64,000 bases of DNA from Sympetrum striolatum. Its lineage: Eukaryota > Arthropoda > Insecta > Odonata > Libellulidae. Each line of letters begins with the position of its first letter. Within the stretch, counting starts at the first letter, position 1. Shown here in pieces: positions 1 to 13,800 of the stretch. The stretch spans positions 92,196,615 through 92,260,614 of the forward strand of contig OX388346.1 in NCBI GenBank assembly GCA_947579665.1. Direction: 5' to 3'. The position numbers and the translations under genes are program-made. The notes under the pieces are model-generated. The model was given only the letters and a program-made list of their open reading frames with translations. It ran no database searches and had not been told where the DNA came from.

Positions 1-3000
1 TTATAAACATTTATTCAATTTTTACCAGCAGTTAACTCAAAAAAATTGGAAAATTCGAAAAAAGAAATTGATGAAATTTCAGGATTTTGGCCATATTTTG
101 CAAATAATTAAGAAAAACAGGTCAAGATTGGACTCATTTTAATATTGTTGACGATATCTATCAAACTTTACTAGATATTTTCAATTTTTTAAAGCAGTTA
201 ACCATAAAAAACGTCAAAAACTCGAAAAAGGAATCGATTTAATTTCAGGTTTTTGGCCATATCTTGCTTAAAATTGAGAAACGCATGACAAGTTTTGGCT
301 CATTTTAATGTTATTAACATTATCTATTGAAATTGACTAAATATTTTTAATTTTTCATAGCAGTTTACCCAAAAAACTTGGAAAACTAGGCAACAAAATC
401 ACTGAAATTTCAGGTTTTGGGCCATATTTTGCTAAAAAATCAGCAAAACTAGTCATGTTTGGACTCATTTAAATGTTATTGACGAGATCTATCCAATTGA
501 AATACAGGGATTCAATTTTTTGAAGCAGTTAATTCAATAAAAGTCGAAAACTCGATAAAAAAATCAATGAAATTTTAGTTTTTTGGCAATATTTTGCTAA
601 AAATTTAGAAAAACAGATCAAGTTTGGACTCATTTTAATTTTATTGACGATATCTATCAAAATTATAAACATTGTTTCAATTTTTACCAGCAGTTTACTC
701 AATAAACGTCGAAACTCGAAAAAAAAAAATTGATAAAATTTAAGGTTTTTGGCCATATTTTTCTAAAAAATGAGCAAATTTATTCACGTTTTGTTTCATT
801 TTAAAGATTGTAACGAGTTCTATTCGAATGTAGAAGAAATATTCAATTTTTCATAGCAGTTAACCAAAAAAACGTCGCAGATAAGAAAAAAAAGCTGAAA
901 TTTAGGGTTTTTGGCCATATTTTGCTAATAATTCAGCGAAACTAGTAATGTTTGTACTCATTTTAAAGTTTTTGACGAGATCTAACCAAATTCCTCACAA
1001 ATATTCAATTTTTCTCTGCAGTTAACCCAAGAAACGTCGAAAATTCGAAAAAAAAATTCATTTAAATTCTTCTTTGTGTTATATATTGCTAAACATTGAG
1101 AATATCAGGTCAAGTTTGAACTCATTTTAATGTTATTGACGATATCTATCACAATTATGCACATTTTTTCAATTTTTACCAGCAGTTAACTCAAGAAAAT
1201 TGGAAAACTCGAAAAAAGAAATGGATGAAATTTCAGGATATTGGCCAATTCTTGCATAAATTAAGAAAAACAGGTCAACTTTGGACTCATTTGAATATTG
1301 TTGACGATATCTATCAAACTTAAGTAGATATTTTCAATTTTTTATAGCAGGTAACCATAAAAAACGTCAAAAACTCGAAAAAGGAATCGATTTAATTTCA
1401 GGTTTTTGGCCATATCTTGCTTAACATTGAGAAAAGCATGACAAGTTTGGACTCATTTTAATGTTATTAACAATATCTATCAAAATTGACTAGATATTTT
1501 TAATTTTTCATAGCAGTTTACCCAAAAAACGTCGAAAACTAGACAACAAAATCGCTGAAATTTCAGTTTTTGGGCCATATTTTGCTGAAAAATCAGCAAA
1601 ACTAGTCATGTTTGGACTCATTTAAATGTTATTGACGCTATCTATCCAATTGAAATACAGGGGTTCAATTTTTTGAAGCAGTTAATTCAAAAATAGTCGA
1701 AAACTCGATAATAAAATCGTTAAAATTTATGTTTTGGCATTATTTTCCTATAAATTCAGCAAAACTAGTCATGTTTGTACTCATTTTAAAGTTTTTAACG
1801 AGATCTAACCAAATTATATAGATATATTCAATTGTTTGAGGCAGTTAACTCAAAAAACGTCAAAAACTCGAAAAAAAATCGATGAAATTTCAGGTTTTTG
1901 GTCAAATTTTGCTAAATATTCAGCAAAACTAGTCATGTTTGTACACAATAGAATGTTTTTTACGAGATATAAGCAAATTCTTTACTAATATTAAATTATT
2001 TTCAGCAGTTATCCCAAAAATATTAGAAAACTAGAAAAAAAAACGCTCAAATTTCACGTTTTTGGCAATATTTTGCTAAAAATTGAGAAAATTAGTAAAG
2101 TTTGTACTTATTTCAATTTTACTTACGAGATCCTACCAAAGATACTAGATATTTTCAATTTTTCAAAGCACATTACCCAATAAACGTCAAAAACTCGAAA
2201 AAAAAATCGATGAAATTCACTTTTTTGGTCATATTTGCTAAAAATTTAGAAAAACAGATCAAGTTTGGACTCATTTTAATGTTCTTGACGAGATCTATCC
2301 AAATTATACACATTTTTTTCAATTCAATTTTTCAAAACAATTCAATTTTTCATGGCAGATAACCCAAAAAACCTCGAAAACTAGAAAAAACCATCGCTGA
2401 AATTTAGGGTTTTTGGCCATATTTTGCTAACAAATCAGCAAAATTAGTCATGTTTGGACTCATTTAAATGTTATTGACGAGATCTATCCAAATAAAATAC
2501 AAAGTTTCAATTTTTTTAAGCAATTAATTCAAAAAAAGTCGAAAACTCGAAAAAAAATCGTTAAAATTTATGTTTTGGCCATATCTTGACGAGATCTAAC
2601 TTAATTTTACACAAATATTTAATTTTTGCCAGCAGTTATTCAAAATACGTCAAAAAATCGATAAAAAACACTGAAATTTCAGGTTTGTGGCCATATATTG
2701 CTAATAATTGAGAAAAACAGGTCAAATTTTAACTAAATTTTAAATTTTTTATAGCAGTTTACCCAAAAAACGTCGAAAACTAGACAATAATATCGCTGAA
2801 ATTTCAGGTTTTGTGCCTTATTTTGCTAAAAAATCAGGACAAATAGTCATTTTTGTACTCATTTTAGAGTTTTTAACGAGATCTAACCATATTATATAGA
2901 TATATTCAATTTTTTGAGGCAGTTAACTCAAAAAACATCAAAAACTCGAAAAAAAATCCATTTAATTTCAGGTTATTGGCCATATCTTGCTTAAAATTGA

Positions 3001-4208
3001 GAAAAACATGACAAGTTTTTACTCATTTTAATGCTATTGACGATATCTATAAACTTTTTCTAGATATTTTCAATTTTTCGTTGCAGTTAACTAAAAAATA
3101 CTTTGAAAATTAGAAAAAAATTCGATGAAATTTCAGGTTTTGTGCCATATTTTGCTAAAAAATCAGCGAAAATAGTCATGTTTTCACTCATTTTAAAGTT
3201 TATGACGACAACTAACCAAATGTTTCACAAATATTCAATTGAACTCAGCAGTTATCCCAAAAAACGTCGAAAATTCGAAAATAAAAATCATTGAAATTTC
3301 ATGTTTGTGTCACATATTGCTAAACATTGAGAATATCAGGTCACGTTTGAACTCATTTTAATGTTATTGACGATATCTATCACAATTATGCACATTTTTT
3401 CAATTTTTACCTGCAGTTAACTCAAGAAAATTGGAAAACTCGAAAAAGAAATGGATGAAATTTCAGGATTTTTGCCATATTTTGCTAATAATTAAGAATA
3501 ACAGGTCAAGTTTGCACTCATTTTAATATTCTTGTCGATATCTATCAACCTTTTCTAGATTTTTTCAATTTTTCATAGCAGTTAACCATAAAAAACGTCA
3601 AAAACTCGAAAAAAGAATCGATTTAAATTCAGGTTTTTGGCCATATCTTGCTTAAAATTGAGAAAAGAATTACAAGTTTGGACTCAATTTAATTTAATTA
3701 ACGATATCTATCAAAATTGACTAAATATTTTGAATTTTTTATAATAGTTTACTCAAAAAACGTTGAAAACTAGACAATGAAATCGCTGAAATTTCAGGTT
3801 TTTTGCCATATTTTGCTAAAAAATCTGGGAAACTAGTCATGTTTGTACTAATTTTAATGTTCTTGAGGAGATCTAACTAAATTATAGAGATAAATTCAAT
3901 TTTTTGTGGCAGTTAACTCAAAAAACGTCAAAAACACGAAAACAAATCCATTTAATTTCAGGTGTTTGGCCATATCTTCTTAAAATTGAGAAAAACATGA
4001 CAAGTCTAGACTAATTGAGAAAAACAGGTCAAATTTTAACTAAATTTTAAATTTTTTATAGCAGTTTACCCAAAAAACGTCGAAAACTAGACAATAATAT
4101 CGCTGAAATTTCAGGTTTTGTGCCTTATTTTGCTAAAAAATCAGGACAACTAGTCATGTTTGTACTCATTTTAGAGTTTTTAACGAGATCTAACCAAATT
4201 ATATAGAT
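1..4208. repeat. 166-bp AT-rich satellite array, left block
   Basis: Head-to-tail tandem repeat. The landmark gcagttaac (or a one-base variant) recurs at 28, 194, 360 and 525, giving a monomer of 165-166 bp. Each monomer carries the same ordered landmarks: TTTTTCATAGCAGTTAACCC, then ACGTCGAAAACTCGAAAAA, GAAATTTCAGGTTTTTGGCC, ATATTTTGCTAAAAATT, TTTGGACTCATTTTAATG and TTGACGATATCTATC. Monomers differ by substitutions and small indels. Short open frames here are chance products of an A-rich repeat and differ between monomers, so no protein is called. Confidence 0.97.
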
Positions 4209-4970
4209 GGGTCATTCCACGCCAATTCGACAAGGAAATCGGCAAAATTGACCCTTGAGGTAACCGATTTTGACAAAATTTGGCAGATCGCTTTGATTTG
4301 ATAACAAAATGAAAACCCCTAAGCCGTTTTGTAATTAACGCAATTGTTTACGAAATATTGCAATGTTTAAATTTTGAAATTTTACAAAAGTGCCTACGCA
4401 TTCGAGGCCATATCTCCGGTAATATAGAAGCTAAAAATACAAATAATGGCTTAACTTAAAGGTCTTGTGTTAGAATAGATAACCATAGGAAAGTTTTATC
4501 AAATTTAAACAATTTAATAAAGTTTATAACAATTTAAAAATTTCAAATCGATTTTTGACGATGTAACCACCCCTTCGATTTTTCTCATTTATTTATATGT
4601 TGTACATACAACCCTCCTCTACAATTTAACAAAATTTGGCGAGGGTAATATTTCATTTAAGAAAGAAAAAAAATTTTGAGTTTAGGCGTGACGCTCGCCG
4701 CGGCTCCGCGCCGTCTGGCTCGCGCGCTGAACGTTCGGAAGTGTGGCTTTTCATATCTCAGCACGCTTATTCTTCCATCTGCTTTTCACCAATTTTAACT
4801 GTTCAACCAATATCAACCGACACTTTAATTCCCTTCACCCTTGCCGACAAATGAATACCAATGGGAGTCATTACACTCCGGGAAAAGAAAGTCGCTTGGG
4901 CAGACTGAACGAGACGTTACAATCCCTCGATAAAACAACTATTTCAAGAAAAACATACATAGATCAAGGA
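4209..4970 (+). repeat. Left terminal inverted repeat of the transposon
   Basis: Pairs with 7124-7875. Homology stops just after AGATCAAGG. A GC-rich segment (about 4684-4740, including CGCCGCGGCTCCGCGCCGTC) sits inside it. The repeat also contains the presumed transposase start at 4851, so the right repeat carries an antisense copy of the protein N-terminus. Confidence 0.85.
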
Positions 4971-6815
4971 TTTACATGGCAAGGAAATTGAAAGAAAGCT
5001 ACTACTGCTTTGAAATTATGTCTTCAAAAGGTGACTGGTGAGGAGGTAAAAATTCAAGATGATATTCTTTCATCGGAAGAACAGGAATTTTACTTTCACT
5101 AAGATGGCAAGGAAATGAATATGCATCTGAAGGATAAGTTCGCCAACGCCGCAAAAGTGAGTGAAAAAATTCCAATTTTGTATGTCTTGCCTAAATCATG
5201 GAGCGTTTCATAGATAAAGTAGGAGTTTCAAGTTTCGGCATAGTTGGTCAGAAAGATGAAGAAGTACGTATCTGAGCAAGGAATTCTTTGCTGTGCGAAC
5301 GCGAGACGAAGCAAATCCCTCTCGAAAGAAACTAAGCTGAAAGTGAACGAGTTATACAGTGAGTCAGACATTAGTAGAGAAATGGCGGGCAAAAAAGGGT
5401 ATAAAAGCATAAAAGAGGGAAATTTGCGCGTAGAATTAGAATAGAATAGAATAATATAGAATAGAATACGCGCGCGTAGTTTGCGCAAAAAAGGCTAATT
5501 CTTTGCAATATGAGGGAAGCTTATGAAGCCTTCAAAGATCAAAATCCCAATTGTAAAAATTGGATTCTCCAAATTTGCAGATTTGAGGCCCCCTGAGTGT
5601 GTGTTGGCTGGTGCACCGCGCATACACTTCATACGTGTCTGCATGATCTACCAGAATTTCAAGCTTCAGTATCTCGGGGCTGGATTAAAGCAAATCAAGT
5701 CGGATAACGGAGATTCATTGTTTAAAAATTATCGGAACTGCCTGGATATTTCACTTTGCCGCCATCCATCAGAAATGTGCGTTATGGGTGAATGCTCAGA
5801 AATACTGCCATGGGAACACTCAGAAAATGTCGTAAGAAAATGTGGGAGCACATATAGAATGACTGAAATCATTTCAGAGTATTTCAGGGAAAACTGTTCC
5901 GATGAAGCTCGTTTCAGGCAATGGACTCAAGAAAATCGTTTTACCTTAACAACGCAGGTTATGGATACAGATAGTTTTTGCTAGGCATTCTCTGAGAATG
6001 TCATGAAAGTAAGGAAGCATTATTACATAGCTCGCATGCAAACTGTATTCTATTTGAAAGTCAGATAGAATCTGAAATTATCTGAAGTTGCTGCTGTGGC
6101 CGACTTTTCGGAGATTTTTTCTTTTATCCATCAAGATGCTGTTCAAGGAGTCCACTGGTGTAGTAACCAGGCTACAATACATCCATTTGCGTGTTACAGC
6201 AGAAATACTGGCGATAAAGTCACACCTTTTGGTATGGTCATTATTTCGGATTGCATGGACCATAACGTAGGATCATTTTATACCTTTCAAAAGAAACTAA
6301 TAACCCTTCTTCGAAGAAGGGTAAGTAATCTACGTAAAATAATTTACTTTTTCACAGAGCTGTGTCTCAATATAAGAACCGCTACAACATGAGTAATTTT
6401 TTTCATTACCAAGAGGAATTTGGAGTTAATGCTGAATGGCATTTCTATGCTACATCGCACGGAAAGGGTCCAAGTGACCGGCTAGGAGAAATGGTAAAGC
6501 GATTAGGCACAGTCTGCAGCTCCCGTATGGAGAACACATTCAGACTCCTAAGGAACTATACGAATGGGCTCAATCAAATGTTAAAGGGATGGAGTTCGAG
6601 TTTGTAGCCAACGAAGAAGTGACCGAGGTAAAGAAGAAGCTGGTCAGAAGATTTCGAGAGGCACCTGACGTGGAAGGTATCCGTTCATGCCATGCAGCTA
6701 TTCTACTATCCAAGAAAGATCTGTTACTGAAAAGTCTTACTACTTTCATCTTCTCTGGCGCTGATTTGCAAAGTTTTAAGGATAGTTCGGATATATTTCA
6801 AGGTCCAGTAAGAAG
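4851..6815 (+). pseudogene. Decayed transposase of an unassigned DNA transposon family
   Basis: One reading frame starting at 4851 (MNTNGSHYTPGKESRLGRLN) can be followed through several in-frame stops (about 4989, 5099, then a cluster near 5209-5235) to EISREMAGKK-like sequence near 5370. A frameshift near 5555 leads into KIGFSKFADLRPPECVLAGA (5550-5615). A further stop lies at 5982, a frameshift near 6352 and another near 6590. Conserved-looking blocks are VADFSEIFSFIHQDAVQGVHW, FGMVIISDCMDH and AEWHFYATSHGKGPSDRLG. From memory, similar blocks (SKFxELRPK; DGAxSQYKN; ATSHGKGPxD) recur in uncharacterised proteins of arthropods and cnidarians, which suggests a transposon protein family. Acidic residues in VADF and ISD could belong to a DDE-type site; that is inference. 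The copy cannot make a full-length protein. Confidence 0.7.
5434..5472 (+). repeat. AGAAT short tandem repeat inside the transposase remnant
   Basis: Five to eight imperfect copies of a TAGAA/AGAAT unit, with AATATAG interruptions. It brings stops into the coding frame and may be a replication-slippage expansion after the element died. Confidence 0.7.
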
Positions 6816-7123
6816 GTAAGTGAATTTCATTTGCGAGATTAACTAGGTAACATTTTTCTCACGGCTAAACAAAACTTTCATACGTTAGATCTGCAGCTAA
6901 GAGGCATATAACCTCGGTAACTAAAACTGCACGTACAGACGTCCCTCATCAGAGAAAATGGAAGAAAACTTGATTTTTTTAGGTGTTCTGTGCATCTGTA
7001 ACTAGTATTGCGTTTGTTCTTTTATTTCCACGCTCTATGAAAATGAATTAAAATATTATTGAACATTAATATGGACAAAAATATCAATGTTAAAATAGTT
7101 ATATTGGTACTATATTGAATATT

Positions 7124-7875
7124 TCCTTGATCTATGCATGTTTTTCTTGAAATAGGTGTTTTGTCGAGGGATTGTAACGTCTCGTTCAGTATGCCCAAGC
7201 GACTTTCTTTTCCCGGAGTGTAATGACTCCCATTGGTATTCATTTGTCGGCAAGGGTGAAGGGAATTAAAGGGTCGGTTAATATTGGTTGAACAGTTAAA
7301 ATTGGTGAAAAGCAGATGGAAGAATAAGCGTGCTTAGATATGAAAAGCCACACTTCCGAACATTCAGCGCGCGAGCCGGACGGCGCGGAGCCGCGGCGAG
7401 CGTCACGCCTAAACTCAAAATTTTTTTTCTTTCTTAAATGAAATATTACCCTCGCCAAATTTTGTTAAATTGTAGAGGAGGGTTGTATGTACAACATATA
7501 AAAAAATGAGAAAAATCGAAGGAGTGGTTACATCGTCAAAAATCGATTTGAAAATTTTAAATTGTTATAAACTTTATTAAATTGTTTAAATTTGATAAAA
7601 CTTTCCTATGGTTATCTTTTCTAACACAAGACCTTTAAGTTAAGCCATTATTTGTATTTTTAGCTTCTATATTACCGGAGATATGGCCTCGAATGCGTAG
7701 GCACTTTTGTAAAATTTCAAAATTTAAACATTGCAATATTTCGTAAACAATTGCGTTAATTACAAAACGGCTTAGGGATTTTCATTTTGTTATCAAATCA
7801 AAGCGATATGCCAAATTTTGTCAAAATCGGTTACCTCAAGGGACATCACCTTGTCGAATTGGCATGGAATGACCC
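7124..7875 (-). repeat. Right terminal inverted repeat of the transposon
   Basis: Reverse complement of 4209-4970 with a few per cent differences, such as CACGCC versus CATGCC near the tip. It ends in AATGACCC. The 300 bp between the transposase remnant and this repeat (6820-7123) show no further gene. Confidence 0.85.
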
Positions 7876-7879
7876 AGAT

Positions 7880-10800
7880 ATATCCCAAAAATATTAGAAA
7901 ACTAGAAACAAATCGCTCAAATTTCACGTTTTTGGCAATATTTTGCTAAAAATTGAGAAAATTAGCAAAGTTTGTACTCATTTCAAATTAATTGAAGAGA
8001 TCCAGCCAAGGAAACTAGATATTTTCAACTTTTAATAGCACATTACCCAATAATCGTCAAAAACACGAAAAAGAAATTGATGAAATTTCAGGATTTTGGC
8101 CATATTTTGCAAATAATTAAGAAAAACAGGTCAAGATTGTACTCATTTTAATATTGTTGACGATATCTATCAAACTTTAATAGATATTTTCAATTTTTTA
8201 TAGCAGTTAACCATAAAAAACGCCAAAAACTCGAAAAAGGAATCGATTTAATTTCAGGTTTTTGGCCATATCTTGCTTAAAATTGAGAAAAGCATGACAA
8301 GTTTGGACTCATTTTAATGTTATTAACATTATCTATTGAAATTGACTAAATATTTTCAATTTTTCATAGCAGTTTACCCAAAAAACGTGGAAAACTAGGC
8401 AACAAAATCACTGAAATTTCAGGTTTTGGGCCATATTTTGCTAAAAATCAGCAAAACTAGTCATGTTTGGACTCATGTAAATGTAATTGACGAGATCTAT
8501 CCAAATAAAATACAAAGCTTCAATTTTTTGAAGCAGTTAATTCAATAAAAGTCGAAAACTCGATAAAAAAATCAATGAAATTTTAGGTTTTTGGCAATAT
8601 TTTGCTAAAAATTTAGAAAAACACATCAAGTTTGGACTCATTTTAATTTTATTGACGATATCTATCAAAATTATAAACATCGTTTCAATTTTTACCAGCA
8701 GTTTACTCAATAAACGTCGAAAACTCGAAAAAAAATCGATAAAATTTAAGGTTTTTGGCCATATTTTGCTAAAAATTGAAGAAAACAGGTATAGTTTGAA
8801 CTCATTTTAATCTTATTGACGAAATCTATCCAGATAATATAGATGTATTCAATTTGTTGAGCAGTTAACTCAAGAAACTTGGAAAACTCGAAAAAAGATA
8901 TTGATGAAATTTCAGGTTTTTGGATATATTTTGCCAAAAATTAAGAAAACCAGGTCAAGTTTGGACTCATTTTAATATTCTTGACGATGTTTATCAAAAT
9001 TTAATAGATATTTTGAATTCTTCATAGCGGTTAACCATAAAAAACGTCAAAAACTTGAAAACAGAAACGATATAATTTCAGGTTTTTGGCCATATCTTAC
9101 TTAAATTGAGAAAAGCATGACAAGTTTAGACTCATTTTAATGTAATTGACGATATCTATCAAAATTTACTAGATATTTTTAATTTTTCCTTGCATTTAAC
9201 CCAAAAAACGTCGATAACTAGAAAAAAACATCGATTAAATTTAAGGTTTTTGGTCAAATTTTGCTAAATATTCAGTAAAGCTAGTCACGTTTGTACACAA
9301 TTTAATGTTTTTGACGAGATCTAACCAAATTCTTTACTAATATTAAATTATTTTCAGCAGTTATCTCAAAAATATTAGAAAACTAGAATAAAATCGCTCA
9401 AATTTCACGTTTTTGGATATATTTTGCTAAAAATTGAGAAAATTAGCAAAGTTTGTACTCTTTTCAATTTAATTGAAGAGATCCAACCAAGGAAACTAGA
9501 TATTTTCAACTTTTCATAGCACATTACCCAATAATCGTCAAAAACACGAAAAAAAAAATTGATGAAATTTCAGGATTTTGGCCATATTTTGCAAATAATT
9601 AAGAAAAACAGGTCAATATTGGACTCATTTTAATATTGTTGACGATATCTATCAAACTTTACTAGATATTTTCAATTTTTTATAGCAGTTAACCATAAAA
9701 AACGTCAAACCTCGAAAAAGGAATCGATTTAATTTCAGGTTTTTGGCCATATCTTGCTTAAAATTGAGAAAAGCATGACAAGTTTGGACTCATTTTAATG
9801 TTATTAACATTATCCATTGAAATTGACTAAATATTTTCAATTTTTCATAGCAGTTTACCCAAAAAACGTGGAAAACTAGGCAACAAAATCACTGAAATTT
9901 CAGGTTTTGGGCCATATTTTGCTAAAAATCAGCAAAACTAGTCATGTTTGGACTCATTTAAATGTAATTGACAAGATATATCCAAATAAAATACAAAGCT
10001 TCAATTTTTTGAAGCAGTTTATTCAATAAAAGTCGAAAACTCGATAAAAAAATCAATGAAATTTTAGGTTTTTGGCAATATTTTGCTAAAAATTTAGAAA
10101 AACACATCAAGTTTGGACTCATTTAAATTTTATTGACGAGATCTATCCAAATAAAATACAAAGCTTCAATTTCTTGAAGCAGTTAATTCAAAAAAAGTCG
10201 AAAACTCGATAAAAAAATCAAAGAAATTTTAGTTTTTGTGCAATATTTTGCTAAAAATTTAGAAAAACAGATCAAGTTTGGACTCATTTTAGTTTTATTG
10301 ACGATATCTATCAAAATTATAAACATTGTTTCAATTTTTATCAGCAGTTTACTCAATAAACGTCGAAAACTCGAAAAAAAATCGATAAAATTTAAGGTTT
10401 TTGGCCATATTTTGCTAAAAATTGAAGAAAACAGGTATAGTTTGAACTCATTTTAATCTTATTGACGAAATCTATCCAGATAATATAGATGTATTCAATT
10501 TGTTGAGCAGTTAACTCAAGAAACTTGGAAAACTCGAAAAAAGATATTGATGAAATTTCAGGTTTTTGGATATATTTTGCCAAAAATTAAGAAAACCAGG
10601 TCAAGTTTGGACTCATTTTAATATTCTTGACGATGTTTATCAAAATTTAATAGATATTTTGAATTCTTCATAGCGGTTAACCATAAAAAACGTCAAAAAC
10701 TTGAAAACAGAAACGATATAATTTCAGGTTTTTGGCCATATCTTACTTAAATTGAGAAAAGCATGACAAGTTTAGACTCATTTTAATGTTATTGACGATA

Positions 10801-13800
10801 TCTATCAAAATTTACTAGATATTTTTAATTTTTCCTTGCATTTAACCCAAAAAACGTCGATAACTAGAAAAAAACATCGATTAAATTTAAGGTTTTTGGT
10901 CAAATTTTGCTAAATATTCAGTAAAGCTAGTCACGTTTGTACACAATTTAATGTTTTTGACGAGATCTAACCAAATTCTTTACTAATATTAAATTATTTT
11001 CAGCAGTTATCTCAAAAATATTAGAAAACTAGAATAAAATCGCTCAAATTTCACGTTTTTGGATATATTTTGCTAAAAATTGAGAAAATTAGCAAAGTTT
11101 GTACTCTTTTCAATTTAATTGAAGAGATCCAACCAAGGAAACTAGATATTTTCAACTTTTCATAGCACATTACCCAATAATCGTCAAAAACACGAAAAAA
11201 AAAATTGATGAAATTTCAGGATTTTGGCCATATTTTGCAAATAATTAAGAAAAACAGGTCAATATTGGACTCATTTTAATATTGTTGACGATATCTATCA
11301 AACTTTACTATATATTTTCAATTTTTTATAGCAGTTAACCATAAAAAACGTCAAACCTCGAAAAAGGAATCGATTTAATTTCAGGTTTTTGGCCATATCT
11401 TGCTTAAAATTGAGAAAAGCATGACAAGTTTGGACTCATTTTAATGTTATTAACATTATCCATTGAAATTGACTAAATATTTTCAATTTTTCATAGCAGT
11501 TTACCCAAAAAACGTGGAAAACTAGGCAACAAAATCACTGAAATTTCAGGTTTTGGGCCATATTTTGCTAAAAATCAGCAAAACTAGTCATGTTTGGACT
11601 CATTTAAATGTAATTGACAAGATCTATCCAAATAAAATACAAAGCTTCAATTTTTTGAAGCAGTTAATTCAATAAAAGTCGAAAACTCGATAAAAAAATC
11701 AATGAAATTTTAGGTTTTTGGCAATATTTTGCTAAAAATTTAGAAAAACACATCAAGTTTGGACTCATTTTAATTTTATTGACGATATCTATCAAAATTA
11801 TAAACATCGTTTCAATTTTTACCAGCAGTTTACTCAATAAACGTCGAAAACTCGAAAAAAAAATCGATAAATTTTAAGGTTTTTGGCCATATTTTTCTAA
11901 AATTTGAGCAAAATTATTCATGTTTTGTTTCATTTTAAAGATTGTAACGAGTTCTATTCGAATGTAGAAGAAATATTCAATTTTTCATAGCAGTTAACCC
12001 AAAAAACGTCGCAGATAAGAAGAAAAAAGCTGAAATTTTGGGTTTTTGGCCATATTTTGCTAATAATTCAGCGAAACTAGTAATGTTTGTACTCAAGTTA
12101 AAGTTTTTGACGAGATCTAACCATATTCCTCACAAATATTCAATTTTTCTCAGCAGTTAACCCAAGAAACGTCGAAAATTCGAAAAAAAAATTCATTGAA
12201 ATTCTTGATTGTGTCATATAATGCTAAACATTGAGAATATCAGGTCAAGTTTGAACTCATTTTAATGTTATTGACGATATCTATCACAATTATGCACATT
12301 TTTTCAATTTTTACCAGCAGTTAACTCAAGAAAATTGGAAAACTCGAAAAAAGAAATGGATGAAATTTCAAGATTTTGGCCAATTCTTGCATAAATTAAG
12401 AAAAACAGGTCAACTTTGGACTCATTTGAATATTGTTGACGATATCTATCAAACTTAAGTAGATATTTTCAATTTTTTATAGCAGTTAACCATAAAAAAC
12501 GTCAAAAACTCGAAAAAGGAATCGATTTAATTTCAGGTTTTTGGCCATATCTTGCTTAACATTGAGAAAAGCATGACAAGTTTGGACTCATTTTCATGTT
12601 ATTAACAATATCTATCAAAATTGACTAGATATTTTCAATTTTTCATAGCAGTTTACCCAAAAAACGTCGAAAACTAGACAACAAAATCGCAGAAATTTCA
12701 GGTTTTGGGCCATATTTTGCTGAAAAATCAGCAAAATTAGTCATGTTTTTACTCATTCTTAATTTTTTTATGATATCTAACCAAATTCTTCACAAATATT
12801 GTATTTTTTTCAGCAGTTAACCCAAGAAACGTCGAAAATTCGAAAAAAAAAATCATTGAAATTTCTTGTTTGCCTCATATATTGCTAAACATTGAGAATA
12901 TCAGGTCACGTTTGAACTCATTTTAATGTTATTGACGATATCTATCACAATTATGCACATTTTTTCAATTTTTACCTGCAGTTAACTCAAGAAAATTGGA
13001 AAACTCGAAAAAGAAATGGATGAAATTTCAGGATTTTTGCCATATTTTGCTAATAATTAAGAATAACAGGTCAAGTTTGCACTCATTTTAATATTCTTGA
13101 CGATATCTATCAACCTTTTCTAGATTTTTTCAATTTTTCATAGCAGTTAACCATAAAAAACGTCAAAAACTCGAAAAAAGAATCGATTTAAATTCAGGTT
13201 TTTGGCCATATCTTGCTTAAAATTGAGAAAAGAATTACAAGTTTGGACTCAATTTAATTTAATTAACGATATCTATCAAAATTGACTAAATATTTTGAAT
13301 TTTTTATAATAGTTTACTCAAAAAACGTTGAAAACTAAACAATGAAATCGCTGAAATTTCAGGTTTTTTGCCATATTTTGCTAAAAAATCTGGGAAACTA
13401 GTCATGTTTGTACTAATTTTAATGTTCTTGAGGAGATCTAACTAAATTATAGAGATATATTCAATTTTTTGCTGCAGTTAACTCAAAAAACGTCAAAAAC
13501 ACGAAAACAAATCCATTTAATTTCAGGTTTTTGGCCATATCTTCTTAAAATTGAGAAAAACATGACAAGTCTAGACTCATTTTAATGTTATTGACGATAT
13601 CTATCAAAATTTATTAGATATTTTCAATTTTTCCTAGCAGTTAACCCAAAAAACGTCGAAAACTAGAAAAAAAATCGATGAAATTTCAGGTATTTGGTCA
13701 AATTTTGCCAAATATTCAGCAAAACTAGTCATGTTTTCACTCATTTTAATGTTTTTGACGAGATCTAACCAAATTCTTTACTAATATTCAATCATTTTCA

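Larger units (their letters stand above)
4209..7875 (+). mobile_element. DNA transposon with ~755-bp terminal inverted repeats, inserted in the satellite
   Basis: The left end reads GGGTCATTCCACGCCAATTC and the right end is its near-perfect reverse complement. The inverted homology runs about 760 bp inward on the left and 750 bp on the right. The 3.67-kb element interrupts the 166-bp satellite and is flanked on both sides by AGAT, a candidate 4-bp target duplication. The inverted repeats include a CpG-rich block unlike the surrounding AT-rich DNA, and the first part of the coding frame. The interior holds a decayed transposase. The long inverted repeats and short target duplication fit a cut-and-paste element; I cannot assign the superfamily. 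Confidence 0.85.

Noticed and set aside
529..756. 60-98 codon open frames throughout the 166-bp satellite on both strands
   Set aside because: They recur with the monomer, change frame between monomers, and consist of low-complexity Lys/Phe/Ile-rich sequence. They are by-products of the repeat.
6321..6357. Apparent intron GTAAGT...TTTCACAG in the transposase remnant
   Set aside because: At 37 bp it is too short for a normal intron, and the sequence inside continues the conserved protein block (NLRKIIYF). A frameshift explains the break better.
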